From Rubneribacter badeniensis (GTDB taxonomy: Bacteria; Actinomycetota; Coriobacteriia; Coriobacteriales; Eggerthellaceae): a stretch of DNA of 57,665 nucleotides. The position numbers were made by a program, and so were the translations under genes. Below the pieces are notes generated by a model, which was not told the DNA's origin, searched no databases, and worked only from the letters and a program-made list of their open reading frames with translations. Location: assembly GCF_002899695.1 (NCBI RefSeq), contig NZ_PPEL01000009.1, positions 1 to 57,665 of the forward strand, written 5' to 3'. Positions within the stretch are counted from its first letter, which is position 1, and each line of letters begins with the position of its first letter. Shown one piece after another: positions 27,261 to 35,977 of this stretch.

Positions 27261-28145
27261 ATGGCCAACCAGAAGTACGAGGCGTTTCTCAAAGTAGCCG
27301 AAACGGGCAGCTTCAAGCAGGCGGCGCTCGAGCTGGGCTACACGCAAGCGGGCGTGAGCTACCTCGTGAGCGCGCTTGAACGCGAGCTCGACCTACCGCT
27401 GTTCGTGAGGGACTACGGCGGCGCGCGCCTGACCGCCGACGGCGCCGAGCTCCTTCCCTGGGTGCGCAGCGTGCGCGCCGACGAGCGTCGGCTTGAGACG
27501 CGCGTGGCCGAGCTCAAGCACCTCGCGAGCGGCGTCGTGCGCGTGGGGGCGTTCACCAGCACGGCCATCCAGTGGTTCCCTGGCATGGCGAAGTCGTTTT
27601 TGGCGCAATACCCCGGCATCGACCTGCAGCTTCTCTGCCTCGACGACCAAGACGAGCTCGAAGGGGCCGTATGGCGCGGCGACGCCGACTGCGGCTTTTT
27701 CGTCTTCCCCATCAAACGCGACCTGCATGCCGTGCCCCTGCGCCACGACCCGCTCCTCGTGGTGCTGCCGCCCGACCACCCCTTGGCCGACGCGCCGTTC
27801 GTGCCGCGCGAGGCGCTGGCCACCGAGCCTTACATCCGCCTCAAAAGCGGCACGTCGTCGGAGATGGAATCGCTGTTTCGCAACAACGGGGTCGAACCCT
27901 CCGTGCGCTTCACCATCGACAGCGACTACGCGGTGATGAGCATGGTGAGCGCCGGGCTCGGCTTCAGCGTGCTCTCGGGCCTCATCCTGCGCGACGCGCC
28001 GTTTCCGCTGGCCATCGTGCCCCCGGAGGTGGAGACGAGCCGCGAGATAGCCCTTGCGCTCCGCTCTCGGAAAACGGCGTCCACCGCGACGCGCGCCTTC
28101 GCCGAGCACGCCGAGCGCTGGATAGCCGCCACGTACGGCGCGTGA
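27261..28145 (+). CDS. LysR-family transcriptional regulator
   Basis: This 294-residue DNA-binding protein has an N-terminal winged helix ANQKYEAFLKVAETGSFKQAALELGYTQAGVSYLVSALERELDLPLFVR (2-50) and a periplasmic-binding-like effector domain (about 90-290). The start at 27261 follows AGAGGGCAG and gives the canonical LysR N-terminus; longer frames upstream are not supported. It probably regulates the divergent EamA transporter. The effector is not predictable. Confidence 0.92.
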   Translation: MANQKYEAFLKVAETGSFKQAALELGYTQAGVSYLVSALERELDLPLFVRDYGGARLTADGAELLPWVRSVRADERRLETRVAELKHLASGVVRVGAFTSTAIQWFPGMAKSFLAQYPGIDLQLLCLDDQDELEGAVWRGDADCGFFVFPIKRDLHAVPLRHDPLLVVLPPDHPLADAPFVPREALATEPYIRLKSGTSSEMESLFRNNGVEPSVRFTIDSDYAVMSMVSAGLGFSVLSGLILRDAPFPLAIVPPEVETSREIALALRSRKTASTATRAFAEHAERWIAATYGA

Positions 28146-28147
28146 GC

Positions 28148-28187
28148 CCCGCCGCCGCGCGAGGGGCGCGAGGGGCGCGGTGGCGGG
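28148..28187. terminator. Bidirectional hairpin between convergent genes
   Basis: CCCGCCGCCGCGC pairs with GCGCGGTGGCGGG with a single G-T type mismatch. It fills the 50-bp space between the LysR and HAD stops and can serve both strands. Confidence 0.6.
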
Positions 28188-28195
28188 AGGCGACG

Positions 28196-28849
28196 TCAAA
28201 GCCCGAGCAGGGCGGGAACCTCGATGCCGTCGGCGCACACGAAGCTCGGCCGCTCGGCCACAAGCGCCTCGCGCGGGAACATCCCCCACAACGCCGCCGC
28301 CGTAGGGCACCCAGCCGCGTTGCCGGCTTGGATATCGAAGGGGCTGTCGCCCACATAGAGGCATGCGGCGCTGTTAAGGCCCATGAGGTCGCATCCGTGC
28401 GCGACGGGGCCGGGCGCGGGCTTGTGCTCGGGCCAGTCGTCCGACCCCACGACGAAGTCGAAGCAGCCTTCCAGCCCGAACGTCGCCAGCCCCTTCACGG
28501 CCGGCTCGTGGCGCTTCGACGTGACCACGCCAAGCGGCACGCCCGCCCGCCCAAGCCGCTCGAGCATGGGCTTCGTACCGGGAAACAGCCGGATCAGGTC
28601 GTCGTGCACCACGGCGTTGCGCTCGCGGTACACGCGGCACAGCTCCTCGTGAGCCTCCTCGCTGTCTGCGAAGTCCCACATCTGGACGGCAAGCGGCTGC
28701 CCCACCTTCGCCATGAGCAGCTCGTCGGGCACGGTGCGGCCCAGCACGGCGCGCACCGTGTAGCGAAACGTCTCCAAAATGAGATCGTGCGTGTCGAGCA
28801 GCGTCCCGTCGAGGTCGAACAGGACGGCCTGGATCGCGCGAGCAGTCAT
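28196..28849 (-). CDS. HAD-superfamily phosphatase (phosphoglycolate/pyrophosphatase PpaX-like)
   Basis: This 217-residue cytosolic phosphohydrolase shows motif I FDLDGTLLDT (about 10-19), motif II VVTSKR (about 108-113), motif III around the Lys of EHKPAPGP (about 140) and motif IV VGDSPFDIQA (about 164-173). The helical cap lies between motifs I and II. The layout matches the Gph/PpaX group. The ATG at 28849 follows GAAGGACC. The exact substrate is unresolved. Confidence 0.88.
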   Translation of the reverse strand: MTARAIQAVLFDLDGTLLDTHDLILETFRYTVRAVLGRTVPDELLMAKVGQPLAVQMWDFADSEEAHEELCRVYRERNAVVHDDLIRLFPGTKPMLERLGRAGVPLGVVTSKRHEPAVKGLATFGLEGCFDFVVGSDDWPEHKPAPGPVAHGCDLMGLNSAACLYVGDSPFDIQAGNAAGCPTAAALWGMFPREALVAERPSFVCADGIEVPALLGL

Positions 28850-29161
28850 AGGTCCTTCACAGATCCTTCCCTCAACGATCGATTCATGCGGCGCGTAAGC
28901 AACCGCGCTGGTCGGTGCAATGCGTCCGCGCGAAACGTCCCCACGCCCGAAATCGCGAGGACAGCGGGGCACCGCGCGCTTCGACGCGGAGCGAGCAGCC
29001 CCACAAATTTCCTTCCCCGCACCGCGCGCCCGAGCGGACGCGCGCCGATCGGCGAAGCCGAGACGAGGCAAGGCGGGGGCAATCCGACCTCGCCACGAGA
29101 TTGGGCGCCAGGGCGCATCGCAGCATCGGCTTGTTCCGGCGGCTGGCAAGCCGCCGGAAGG
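28850..29161. other. Intergenic region between HAD and proS genes
   Basis: It contains the hairpin TTCCGGCGGC/GCCGCCGGAA (29134-29159) two bases after the proS stop, the probable proS terminator, although it has no strong U-tract. The remaining part would hold the promoter of the HAD gene; no clear -35/-10 pair is seen and no gene is present. Confidence 0.5.
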
Positions 29162-30919
29162 CTACTCGAAGAGCGCCCCGAACAGGCTCACCTCGGAGCC
29201 CCACACCTTCGCGTTGCGCTGCGAGAACGCGAGCGCATCGGTGAGCGCGTCGAGCGGAATGTCGCGACGGGCGCCCGTGCTGCGGCGCTTGATCTCCACT
29301 TTCTGCTCGGCCAGGCCGCGCTTACCCACGATGACCTGCAACGGCCAACCGATAAGGTCGGCGTCGGCGAACTTCACGCCCGCGCGCTCCTTGCGGTCGT
29401 CGATGGCCACCTCGAAGCCGAGGCGCGCCAGGTCGGTCGCCAGTTTCTCGGCGGCGGGCTGCACCTCGTCGTCGCCCACGGTAAGCGGGATCACGCACAC
29501 ATGCGCCGGAGCCACGGAGAGCGGCCAGGCGATGCCGTGCTCGTCGTTGTGCTGCTCGACGATGGCGGCCACGGTGCGCGAGATGCCCACGCCGTAGCAG
29601 CCCATGAGGAACGGCTGCTCGGAGCCGTCTTCGGCCATGAACGAGGCGCCCATGGCGCGGGAGTACTTGTCGCCGAGCTGGAACACCTGCGACACCTCGA
29701 TGCCGCGTGCGCCCTCAAGCGGCAGACCGCACGCAGGGCAGCTGTCGCCGGGCCGCACCACGCACAGATCGGCCCATTCGTCCACCTGGAAGTCCTCGCC
29801 GAGGCGCGCTCCCACGTAGTGGTAGCCGTCCTCGTTGGCGCCCACGACCCACTTCGGCACCGCTTGCAAGCTGCGCGCCGCGATGACGTGCGCCTCCTTG
29901 GGCAGCCCCACCGGACCCATGGAGCCCTTGTGCAGGCCGAAGCCCTCCATCTCCTCGTCGGAAAGCAGCGTGAAGCCGCCCGCCGCACGCGCGGCCTTGA
30001 GCTCGTTGAGCTCGTGGTCGCCGGGGATGAACAGCACGACCAGGCGTCCCTCGTCGTTCTTGCCCGAGAGCGCCTTCACCGTGGAGGACTCGGGGATGTC
30101 CAAGAACTCCGCGAGCTCGGCGATGGTGTGCACGTTCGGCGTGGCGATCTTCTCCATCTGCGGCACATCGTACACGGTGGGACGGGCCAGGCAGTCGCCG
30201 GCTTCGGCGTTGGCGGCCCAACCGCACGCGCAGTGCACGAGCTCGGCCTCGCCCGTCTCGGCAAGCGCCATGAACTCGCAGGTCACGTTGCCGCCGATCT
30301 GACCGGGATCAGCTTCGACGGGACGGTAGTCCAGATCCATGCGCTCGCAGATGCGCCCGTAGGCCGCGCTCATGTCGTCGTAGGTCTTTTGCAGCGACTC
30401 TTGGTCGGCGTGAAAGCTGTAGGCGTCCTTCATGATGAACTCGCGGCTGCGCAGAAGCCCGAAGCGGGGACGGATCTCGTCGCGGAACTTCACCTGGATC
30501 TGGTAGAGCGAAAGCGGCAGCTCCTTGTACGAGCGCAGCTCGTTGCGGACAAGGGAGGTGATGAGCTCCTCGTGGGTGGGCCCGAGGCAGAACTCGTGGT
30601 CGTGGCGGTCGACGAGGCGCATGAGCTCGGGGCCGTAATCGTCCCAGCGACCGGATTCGTGCCACAGCTCCCCAGGCTGCAGCGCCGGCATCATGATCTC
30701 CTGCGCGCCGATGCCGTCCATCTCCTCGCGAACGATGTTCTCCACCTTCGCGAGCACCTTCTTGCCAAGCGGCAGGAAGGTGTACACGCCCGAGGCCGTC
30801 TTGCGGATGAATCCCGCGCGCAGAAGCAGCCGATGGCTTGCGATCTCCGCGTCGGCGGGATCCTCCTTGAGCGTGGGCGCGTACAGCTCGCTCATGCGCA
30901 TGATGTTCACGTTCGTCAT
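29162..30919 (-). CDS. proS: Prolyl-tRNA synthetase (bacterial type with editing insert)
   Basis: This 585-residue class II aminoacyl-tRNA synthetase attaches proline to tRNA-Pro. It has motif 2 RDEIRPRFGLLRSREFIMKD (about 138-157), the YbaK-like editing insert (about 220-380), motif 3 GCYGVGISR (about 440-448) and the C-terminal anticodon-binding domain. The ATG at 30919 overlaps the ispG stop in ATGA. A much longer in-frame extension upstream is the shadow of ispG and is rejected. Full length and intact. Confidence 0.96.
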   Translation of the reverse strand: MTNVNIMRMSELYAPTLKEDPADAEIASHRLLLRAGFIRKTASGVYTFLPLGKKVLAKVENIVREEMDGIGAQEIMMPALQPGELWHESGRWDDYGPELMRLVDRHDHEFCLGPTHEELITSLVRNELRSYKELPLSLYQIQVKFRDEIRPRFGLLRSREFIMKDAYSFHADQESLQKTYDDMSAAYGRICERMDLDYRPVEADPGQIGGNVTCEFMALAETGEAELVHCACGWAANAEAGDCLARPTVYDVPQMEKIATPNVHTIAELAEFLDIPESSTVKALSGKNDEGRLVVLFIPGDHELNELKAARAAGGFTLLSDEEMEGFGLHKGSMGPVGLPKEAHVIAARSLQAVPKWVVGANEDGYHYVGARLGEDFQVDEWADLCVVRPGDSCPACGLPLEGARGIEVSQVFQLGDKYSRAMGASFMAEDGSEQPFLMGCYGVGISRTVAAIVEQHNDEHGIAWPLSVAPAHVCVIPLTVGDDEVQPAAEKLATDLARLGFEVAIDDRKERAGVKFADADLIGWPLQVIVGKRGLAEQKVEIKRRSTGARRDIPLDALTDALAFSQRNAKVWGSEVSLFGALFE

Positions 30920-31983
30920 AGCCTTCCTATCTCCTCCATCAAAGCGTCCACGATGGCGCTCTCCTCCACCTTGCGGACGACGGTTCCCTTGGAAAACACC
31001 GCGCCGGAGCCTTTGCCGCACGCCACGCCGATGTCGGCGTCGGCGGCCTCGCCCGGCCCGTTCACCACGCAGCCCATCACCGCCACCTTGAGCGGCTTGT
31101 CCAGGCCCGCGATGCGCTCCTCCACCTCGCGCGCGAGCGCGATGAGGTCCACCTGGCAGCGCCCGCACGTAGGGCAGCTGATGAGCTCCGGGCCGCGACG
31201 GCGCAGATCGAGCGCCGCGAGCAACGTCCAGCATGCGCGAACCTCGGTCGCGGGATCGTCGGTGAGCGAGATGCGCAGCGTGTCGCCGATGCCCTCTTCC
31301 AAAAGGATGCCCAAGCCGCACGCGCTTTTGACGAGGCCCTGAAACGCCGTGCCCGCCTCGGTGACGCCGATGTGCAAAGGCACGTGCGGAAGCTCCTCGC
31401 TGAGCAGACGGTACGTACGCACCGTGGTCATCACGTCGTGGGCCTTCGCGCTGACCACCAAGTCGTGGAAGCCGCGCGCCTCGCAGTGGCGCACGTAGTC
31501 GGCAGCCGAGCGGGCCAGCTTCTCCGGAAGCGCAAGGTCGTCGCGCGCCGCCAACTCGGCGTCGAGCGAGCCCGCGTTCACCCCGATGCGGATGGGGATG
31601 CCCGCCTCCCCCGCCGCGTCGAGCACGGCGTCGGTCTTGGCAAGGCCTCCGATGTTGCCGGGATTGATGCGCAGCTTCGCCGCGCCGCGCCGGGCAGCCG
31701 CAACGGCGATGTCCGCGGAGAAGTGGACGTCGGCCACCACGGGCAGGGGCGACTGCTCGCACACGGCCGCGAACGCATCGAGGCAGCCTTTGCGCGGGAT
31801 GGCCATGCGCACAATCTCGCAGCCCGCCTGGGCGAGCGCGTCGATCTGCGCGAGGTTGGCCGCCACGTCGTCGGCCGGCGCGTTGAGCATCGACTGCACT
31901 GCGACGGGCGCGCCGCCGCCCAAGGGCACGTCGCCCACCATGACCCGCCGGGTCGATTCGTTCGGTTTGACTGCGCCGGGCAT
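30916..31983 (-). CDS. ispG: 4-hydroxy-3-methylbut-2-en-1-yl diphosphate synthase
   Basis: This 355-residue 4Fe-4S enzyme converts 2-C-methyl-D-erythritol 2,4-cyclodiphosphate to HMBPP in the MEP isoprenoid pathway. The N-terminal TIM barrel includes RINPGNIGG (about 101-109). The C-terminal cluster domain shows SCPTCGRC (about 264-271) and MGCVVNGPGEA (about 303-313), which supply the three cysteines. It sits between rseP and proS, the usual actinobacterial order. dxr, an earlier step of the same pathway, is at 47179. Confidence 0.96.
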   Translation of the reverse strand: MPGAVKPNESTRRVMVGDVPLGGGAPVAVQSMLNAPADDVAANLAQIDALAQAGCEIVRMAIPRKGCLDAFAAVCEQSPLPVVADVHFSADIAVAAARRGAAKLRINPGNIGGLAKTDAVLDAAGEAGIPIRIGVNAGSLDAELAARDDLALPEKLARSAADYVRHCEARGFHDLVVSAKAHDVMTTVRTYRLLSEELPHVPLHIGVTEAGTAFQGLVKSACGLGILLEEGIGDTLRISLTDDPATEVRACWTLLAALDLRRRGPELISCPTCGRCQVDLIALAREVEERIAGLDKPLKVAVMGCVVNGPGEAADADIGVACGKGSGAVFSKGTVVRKVEESAIVDALMEEIGRL

Positions 31984-32275
31984 CCGTCCCTGAGCTCCTC
32001 TCGTTCGCGTCTGCCTTCGTCATCGGCCCCGCCTCGGCGAAGCGGCCGCTCGCGCGGCTTTCGACGACGGCCTTCTTTCGCGCTTCGTCTGCGCGTTCAA
32101 GCGCTTCTGGCCATTCTACCCCTCCTTGACCCGCACGCGCCCAATTGCACAGGGATTTCGCGAGCGCGCGGCGATAAGCGCGTGAGCGGGTGGGCGGCGG
32201 CAGAAGCCGGGGCGGCTGCGGGCGGCAGGAGGCAAGTTGCGGCGAGAGAGCGGCTCGCGCCGACCGACAAAACGC

Positions 32276-33364
32276 CTATCCCCAGTTGCCGAACACGAAG
32301 CGCTGGATGTCCTGGTTCGCCATGACCAGGAAGAAGCACACGAACAGCGCCATGCCCGCAAGCGACAGGTAGTTGAGCGCGCGCATGGACACCACGCGCC
32401 GCGACACCTTCTGGAACACCTCGATCACGAAGCGCCCGCCGTCGAGCGGAGGGATGGGCAGCAGGTTCATGACGCCGAGCGACACCGAGATCGAGGCCAC
32501 GAACATCATGGCGCTCATCAGGCCCATGTCGACCGCCTGCTTCGACATGGCGGCGATGCCGATGATGGACGAGGAGCTCTGCACGACCTCGCCCGCCGTG
32601 GCCGGGTTGAACAGCCCCGCGACGAGCTGCACCACCATGCCGATGTACATGAAGCCCAGCTGCACGGCTTGCAGGGGTCCCACGGTCACATGGCGGATCT
32701 CGCCGGAGGACAGCTGCACGTCCACGCCGATAACCGAGTAGATCACAACGAACAGCGCCACGGCGAACAGCAGGTTCACCGCCACGCCGGCCACGAGGAT
32801 CACCGAGCGCTTCCAGAACGGAAGGCTGCGGTACTGCTGGCGGTACTCGCTCTCGAACAGCGCGTGCGCATCTTCCACCGGACGCGCCTCGCCCAAGTCG
32901 TAGGCGGCGGCTCCGGCGGCAAGCGCCTTCTTCGACGGTCTGACTTCGGGAGCGCGATACGTGTTGAACCGGTCTTTCTTCGTGGGGCCTTTGGCGCTGC
33001 CCCACTCGACAAGCTCCTCGAGCGCCTCGTAAGCCTCGTCGTCGGTGATGCCGCAATCGCGCGCGACGTCTTCCATGTTCGCGGTGCCGCGACGGTGCAG
33101 GGACGCGAGCGCAGTCTCGAGATGAGGGCTCATCTCCCCCGGCTCCATGCCGCACACCTTGGCGTAACCGCCCAAGAGGATGGGCGTCACGCCGAACTTC
33201 GTGCCCCCTTTCGTGAAGCCGATGCTTGGACCTGGCAATCCCAGCATGAACTCGGTCACCCGCACGCCGAACGCGCGCGCAGCCAGGTAGTGGCCGCCCT
33301 CGTGGATGAACACGAGGAACCCCAGGATGAGGACGGCGTAGACGATCGTGAGAACAATATCCAT
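32276..33364 (-). CDS. rseP: RseP/site-2 protease family zinc metalloprotease without an evident PDZ domain
   Basis: This 362-residue intramembrane protease has HEGGH at 21-25 in the first helix and the third ligand motif NLLPIPPLDGGR near residue 295. Between the first and second helices there is a hydrophilic segment. Its part ETALASLHRRGTANMEDVARD, with the following 35 residues, looks like a winged-helix fold. The PDZ domain normally placed after the second helix is not visible. A TATAAT -10 at 33414-33409 suggests its own promoter. The usual neighbour dxr is 14 kb away. Confidence 0.9.
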   Translation of the reverse strand: MDIVLTIVYAVLILGFLVFIHEGGHYLAARAFGVRVTEFMLGLPGPSIGFTKGGTKFGVTPILLGGYAKVCGMEPGEMSPHLETALASLHRRGTANMEDVARDCGITDDEAYEALEELVEWGSAKGPTKKDRFNTYRAPEVRPSKKALAAGAAAYDLGEARPVEDAHALFESEYRQQYRSLPFWKRSVILVAGVAVNLLFAVALFVVIYSVIGVDVQLSSGEIRHVTVGPLQAVQLGFMYIGMVVQLVAGLFNPATAGEVVQSSSSIIGIAAMSKQAVDMGLMSAMMFVASISVSLGVMNLLPIPPLDGGRFVIEVFQKVSRRVVSMRALNYLSLAGMALFVCFFLVMANQDIQRFVFGNWG

Positions 33365-33739
33365 GAACTCGAATCCTTCCGAATGCGAGAGCGCGTGTTT
33401 CGGGCACCATTATAAGGATGCCGGACCTTGTGCACCGATCTCGAACCGATGTGCGAAAAAAACCTACAAGTGCCCCTCGATTCCCTCACGAACCGAGCAC
33501 CGCGCAACCGTCTGCCGCCCGCCGAACGGCACCCGTCCCGTTCGCAGCCACACGTCCCTGCCCCCTCCGCAACCAGACCGCCCCCGCCCTTTCGCTTTTT
33601 TCCGCTGCACCCCTTCGGTAGACGACCAGCGCCCAGCGAGGACCGCACGCCAGAGCGGACGGCGACGCCCTCGCAGCAGCGCGGAACCCAGCGGAAGCGA
33701 GGTCGACGCCATCGAACGCGTGCAGACAAACGGCTGTTT
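33365..33739. other. Promoter region of rseP and empty intergenic DNA
   Basis: A TATAAT element (33414-33409, minus strand) lies 45 bases upstream of the rseP start; no convincing -35 is visible. The rest shows no gene; open frames have no ribosome sites. Confidence 0.5.
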
Positions 33740-33896
33740 TTTTGGCCACGAAACCGCGTTCTGGCACAACTCCGGCGAAACACCCTTCAGAATGAATCCA
33801 ACGACCTGGGGTTTTCCGAACTGCCGGATCTCGCTCATCCCGAAGACAGCCGGAAACCGCCTCCGAACGTGCCAGAACGCGGTTTCGTGGCCAAAA
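33740..33896. repeat. Inverted-repeat element, copy B (28-bp perfect arms, 101-bp centre)
   Basis: The arms at 33740-33767 and 33869-33896 are exact reverse complements. Their core GGCCACGAAACCGCGTTCTG is identical to that of copy A at 11158-11333. To the right of the right arm, ACGAT and GCCGCACG recur as in copy A. The centre is unrelated to copy A and has no gene. Confidence 0.75.
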
Positions 33897-34444
33897 TCGA
33901 ACGATCTCGCCGCACGGGCGGCAGCGTTTCGCGGCGCGGACGGTCGCGCACGATCGTCGAGCATCCGTCGAGGGCCCCGTCCCAAGCGATGGGCATGCAT
34001 CGCCCTTTCCCACAAGTGTCCTTCATCGAGCACGCCGCGGATCCGCGCGCGACGGGCATTTTGCACAGGTGAAGAGGTGCGGCAGACCAAGCATCGCCGC
34101 TCCCTTCCCCGCACCCGCTAAACAGCATCGCACGCAGCAGTCGCTTACGCGATCGCGAGGGGAGCCGTCAATACGAGCGCTCCCCTGCCACCGCATGATG
34201 CCGCACGAGCGAAGCATTCGCCCGAAACGCCGACAGCGCACCGAAATCATGTTGGCTAAACGTCAGAACCGCATCGAACACACACCCGAATCACATGGGA
34301 AGCGCGTCGGATCCGCATCGGAACCACACAAGCTTTCGCCGAGCATCCGCTGGAGACGCGCCATCGGCACGCAAGATCCGCCCGCTACAATGAATCCAGC
34401 GGGCCCGCGCAACGACAACCAAAGCTTCTTTTGAGAGGACGACC
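33897..34444. other. Intergenic region, no gene seen
   Basis: No open frame with a ribosome site or family features was found on either strand. The end of the region should hold the promoter for the DUF4160/DUF2442 pair, which I could not identify with confidence. Confidence 0.4.
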
Positions 34445-34712
34445 ATGCCGGAATTGAGCTCCTTCTACGGCATCCGCATCTTCATGCGGTTCGAGCAAGG
34501 CTCGAGGCACCACAAACCACATTTCCACGTTTTACTATGGAGGCCGTGAAGCGGTATACTCGCTCGATGGGACGTGCCTCGCCGGGAGACTCCCACCCAA
34601 GCAGGATAAGCTCGTGCAGACGTGGACGTGCCTACACGAGGAAGAGCTTAAAGACAACCGGTATCTTGCAATCAGAAATTGCGACTGCTATCGGATAGCG
34701 CCGTTACGCTAG
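34445..34712 (+). pseudogene. DUF4160 gene with a one-base frameshift
   Basis: The frame starts MPELSSFYGIRIFMRFEQG and continues to PHFHV near 34530, then hits a stop at 34547. Dropping one T from TTTT at 34530-34533 restores YYGGREAVYSLDGTCLAG and a tail up to the TAG at 34712, matching the DUF4160 family (HFHV-YYGG, HEEELKDNRYLAI). The GAGAGGAC ribosome site is intact. It is either a genuine inactivating indel or a homopolymer error. DUF4160 genes are commonly followed by DUF2442 genes, as here. Confidence 0.75.
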
Positions 34713-34725
34713 GAGCCTCACCTTC

Positions 34726-35397
34726 ATGACATGGACGACCGACAAACGGATTCTCGATTTCTCCACCACCGACAACGGAAAGCTCGTCATGGATTGGAGC
34801 GACGACACCCGCCGCGTGTTCGACACCCGACCGTACGCCCGCGGCTTCCTCGCCCCTTTGAGCGATCCCTCCTACTTCGAAAAAGCCTATCTGCAGAACC
34901 GTGGCAGTACCATCGCCTGGCCCGACGGTCAGGACTTCGCACCGGAGTGGCTCTACGAAGGCTCGGACATCATCGAGCAGTCGGGGCAACTCCCGCCCCG
35001 AAGCGACCTGATGACCTGGAAGAACGGGAAGTTCATCTTGCGCTTGGAACCGGTCTGCGACGACACGCTCGTCCTTCACTGGAGCGATGGGACCGTGCGC
35101 GCGTTCAGCGTATGGGGAAATGCGGACAGCGAGTCCATCGAGAGGCTCTCCGACCAGGCATACCTTGCCCAAGCGCGCATCTCCCTCAGCAGAGATGCCG
35201 GCACCTGGCCAGGTGGAGAGCGTTTCGAGGCACGGACGCTCTACGAACGCTCGAGGATCGCGGGCGGCGTCCGAAGCGAGCGCCAAACAGCCCCCTCCTC
35301 CGAAGCGAACGTAAAGCCTAACGATAGCGCCGCTCGGAAGCCGAAGGAATGCCGAGCTCTTGACGGAACCGAGCAACAGTCCTTCGAGAGAGGTTGA
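34726..35397 (+). CDS. Protein with two DUF2442 domains
   Basis: This 223-residue protein carries two copies of the small DUF2442 fold. The first is at about 5-80, with LVMDWSDDTRRVFDTR and ending IAWPDGQDFAPEWLYE. The second is at about 97-178, with LVLHWSDGTVRAFSVW and ending GTWPGGERFEARTLYE. DUF2442 genes often pair with DUF4160 genes; a toxin-antitoxin-like role has been suggested but is not established. AGGAG precedes the ATG. The last 45 residues are unlike the family and are read antisense to the sigma-54 fragment, suggesting the natural end was lost. Confidence 0.75.
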   Translation: MTWTTDKRILDFSTTDNGKLVMDWSDDTRRVFDTRPYARGFLAPLSDPSYFEKAYLQNRGSTIAWPDGQDFAPEWLYEGSDIIEQSGQLPPRSDLMTWKNGKFILRLEPVCDDTLVLHWSDGTVRAFSVWGNADSESIERLSDQAYLAQARISLSRDAGTWPGGERFEARTLYERSRIAGGVRSERQTAPSSEANVKPNDSAARKPKECRALDGTEQQSFERG

Positions 35398-35845
35398 CGC
35401 CGCGACGCGCAAACTCTTCGGATATCTTCTGATCGCTCAAAGGATGGGAAGACCGCTCGTTTGCCACGATATCGCGCAACACCATGCGCAGATCGCCGTC
35501 TGCCGAAGGTCGAGCGATAGTCGAATGCGAGAACAGCGACCTCATGGGAAGCACGCCCCATCGGCATTGCACATAGGATCCTTTGACCGCGCGGCTCACC
35601 GTCGACACGCTCAGGGACAAGTCTTCGGCAACTCGACCCATAGTCACTTCGCTTCGGTAGCGAGGACCGAACATGAAAAACGCCTTCTGTCTCTCTGCCA
35701 ACCTCTCGGCGATGCTCAGCATAAATATCGGGAGCTCCCCGTCCGGCATCGAAGACCGTCTCTGCCCGAAAACCATCAGCACATCCGCGAAGGCCATCGG
35801 AAAGAAAACGTCCGCGCAAACCACCCGCAACGTCAGCAAGCACAA
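35318..35845 (-). pseudogene. Sigma-54 (RpoN) C-terminal fragment
   Basis: The 175-residue frame contains the whole sigma-54 DNA-binding region. The central helix-turn-helix reads ERQKAFFMFGPRYRSEVTMG, then VAEDLSLSVSTVSRAV. The C-terminus holds PLSDQKISEEFA and the RpoN box SRRTVARFRQ followed by ELGIPSASERR. The N-terminal activator-interacting and core-binding regions (about 250 residues) are missing, and no good start or ribosome site is present. A terminator at 35906-35944 cuts it off from upstream transcription. It is most likely a decayed remnant. Sigma-54 is unusual in Actinobacteria, which hints at transfer. Confidence 0.7.
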
Positions 35846-35905
35846 AATGCGACATTTTCTCCACCGTCCACAGTGCCATCCTCAAAGAGCTCATCGATAG
35901 CAAGT

Positions 35906-35944
35906 CTTTTTCGCTGCGAGTAAAGCGCGCTCGCAGCAAAAAAG
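35906..35944. terminator. Bidirectional terminator at the end of the mad-birA operon
   Basis: CTTTTTCGCTGCGAG and CTCGCAGCAAAAAAG form a stem of eight GC-rich pairs flanked by T/A runs on both sides. On the minus strand it lies 34 bases after the birA stop, the expected end of the malonate operon transcript. Confidence 0.85.
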
Positions 35945-35977
35945 ACGGATACGCTGCACGACACCCGTACCGAAAGT

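Noticed and set aside
30917-32023. An N-terminal extension of proS over ispG to give a 953-residue protein
   Set aside because: The extension is an out-of-frame reading of ispG; the normal proS start overlaps the ispG stop in ATGA.
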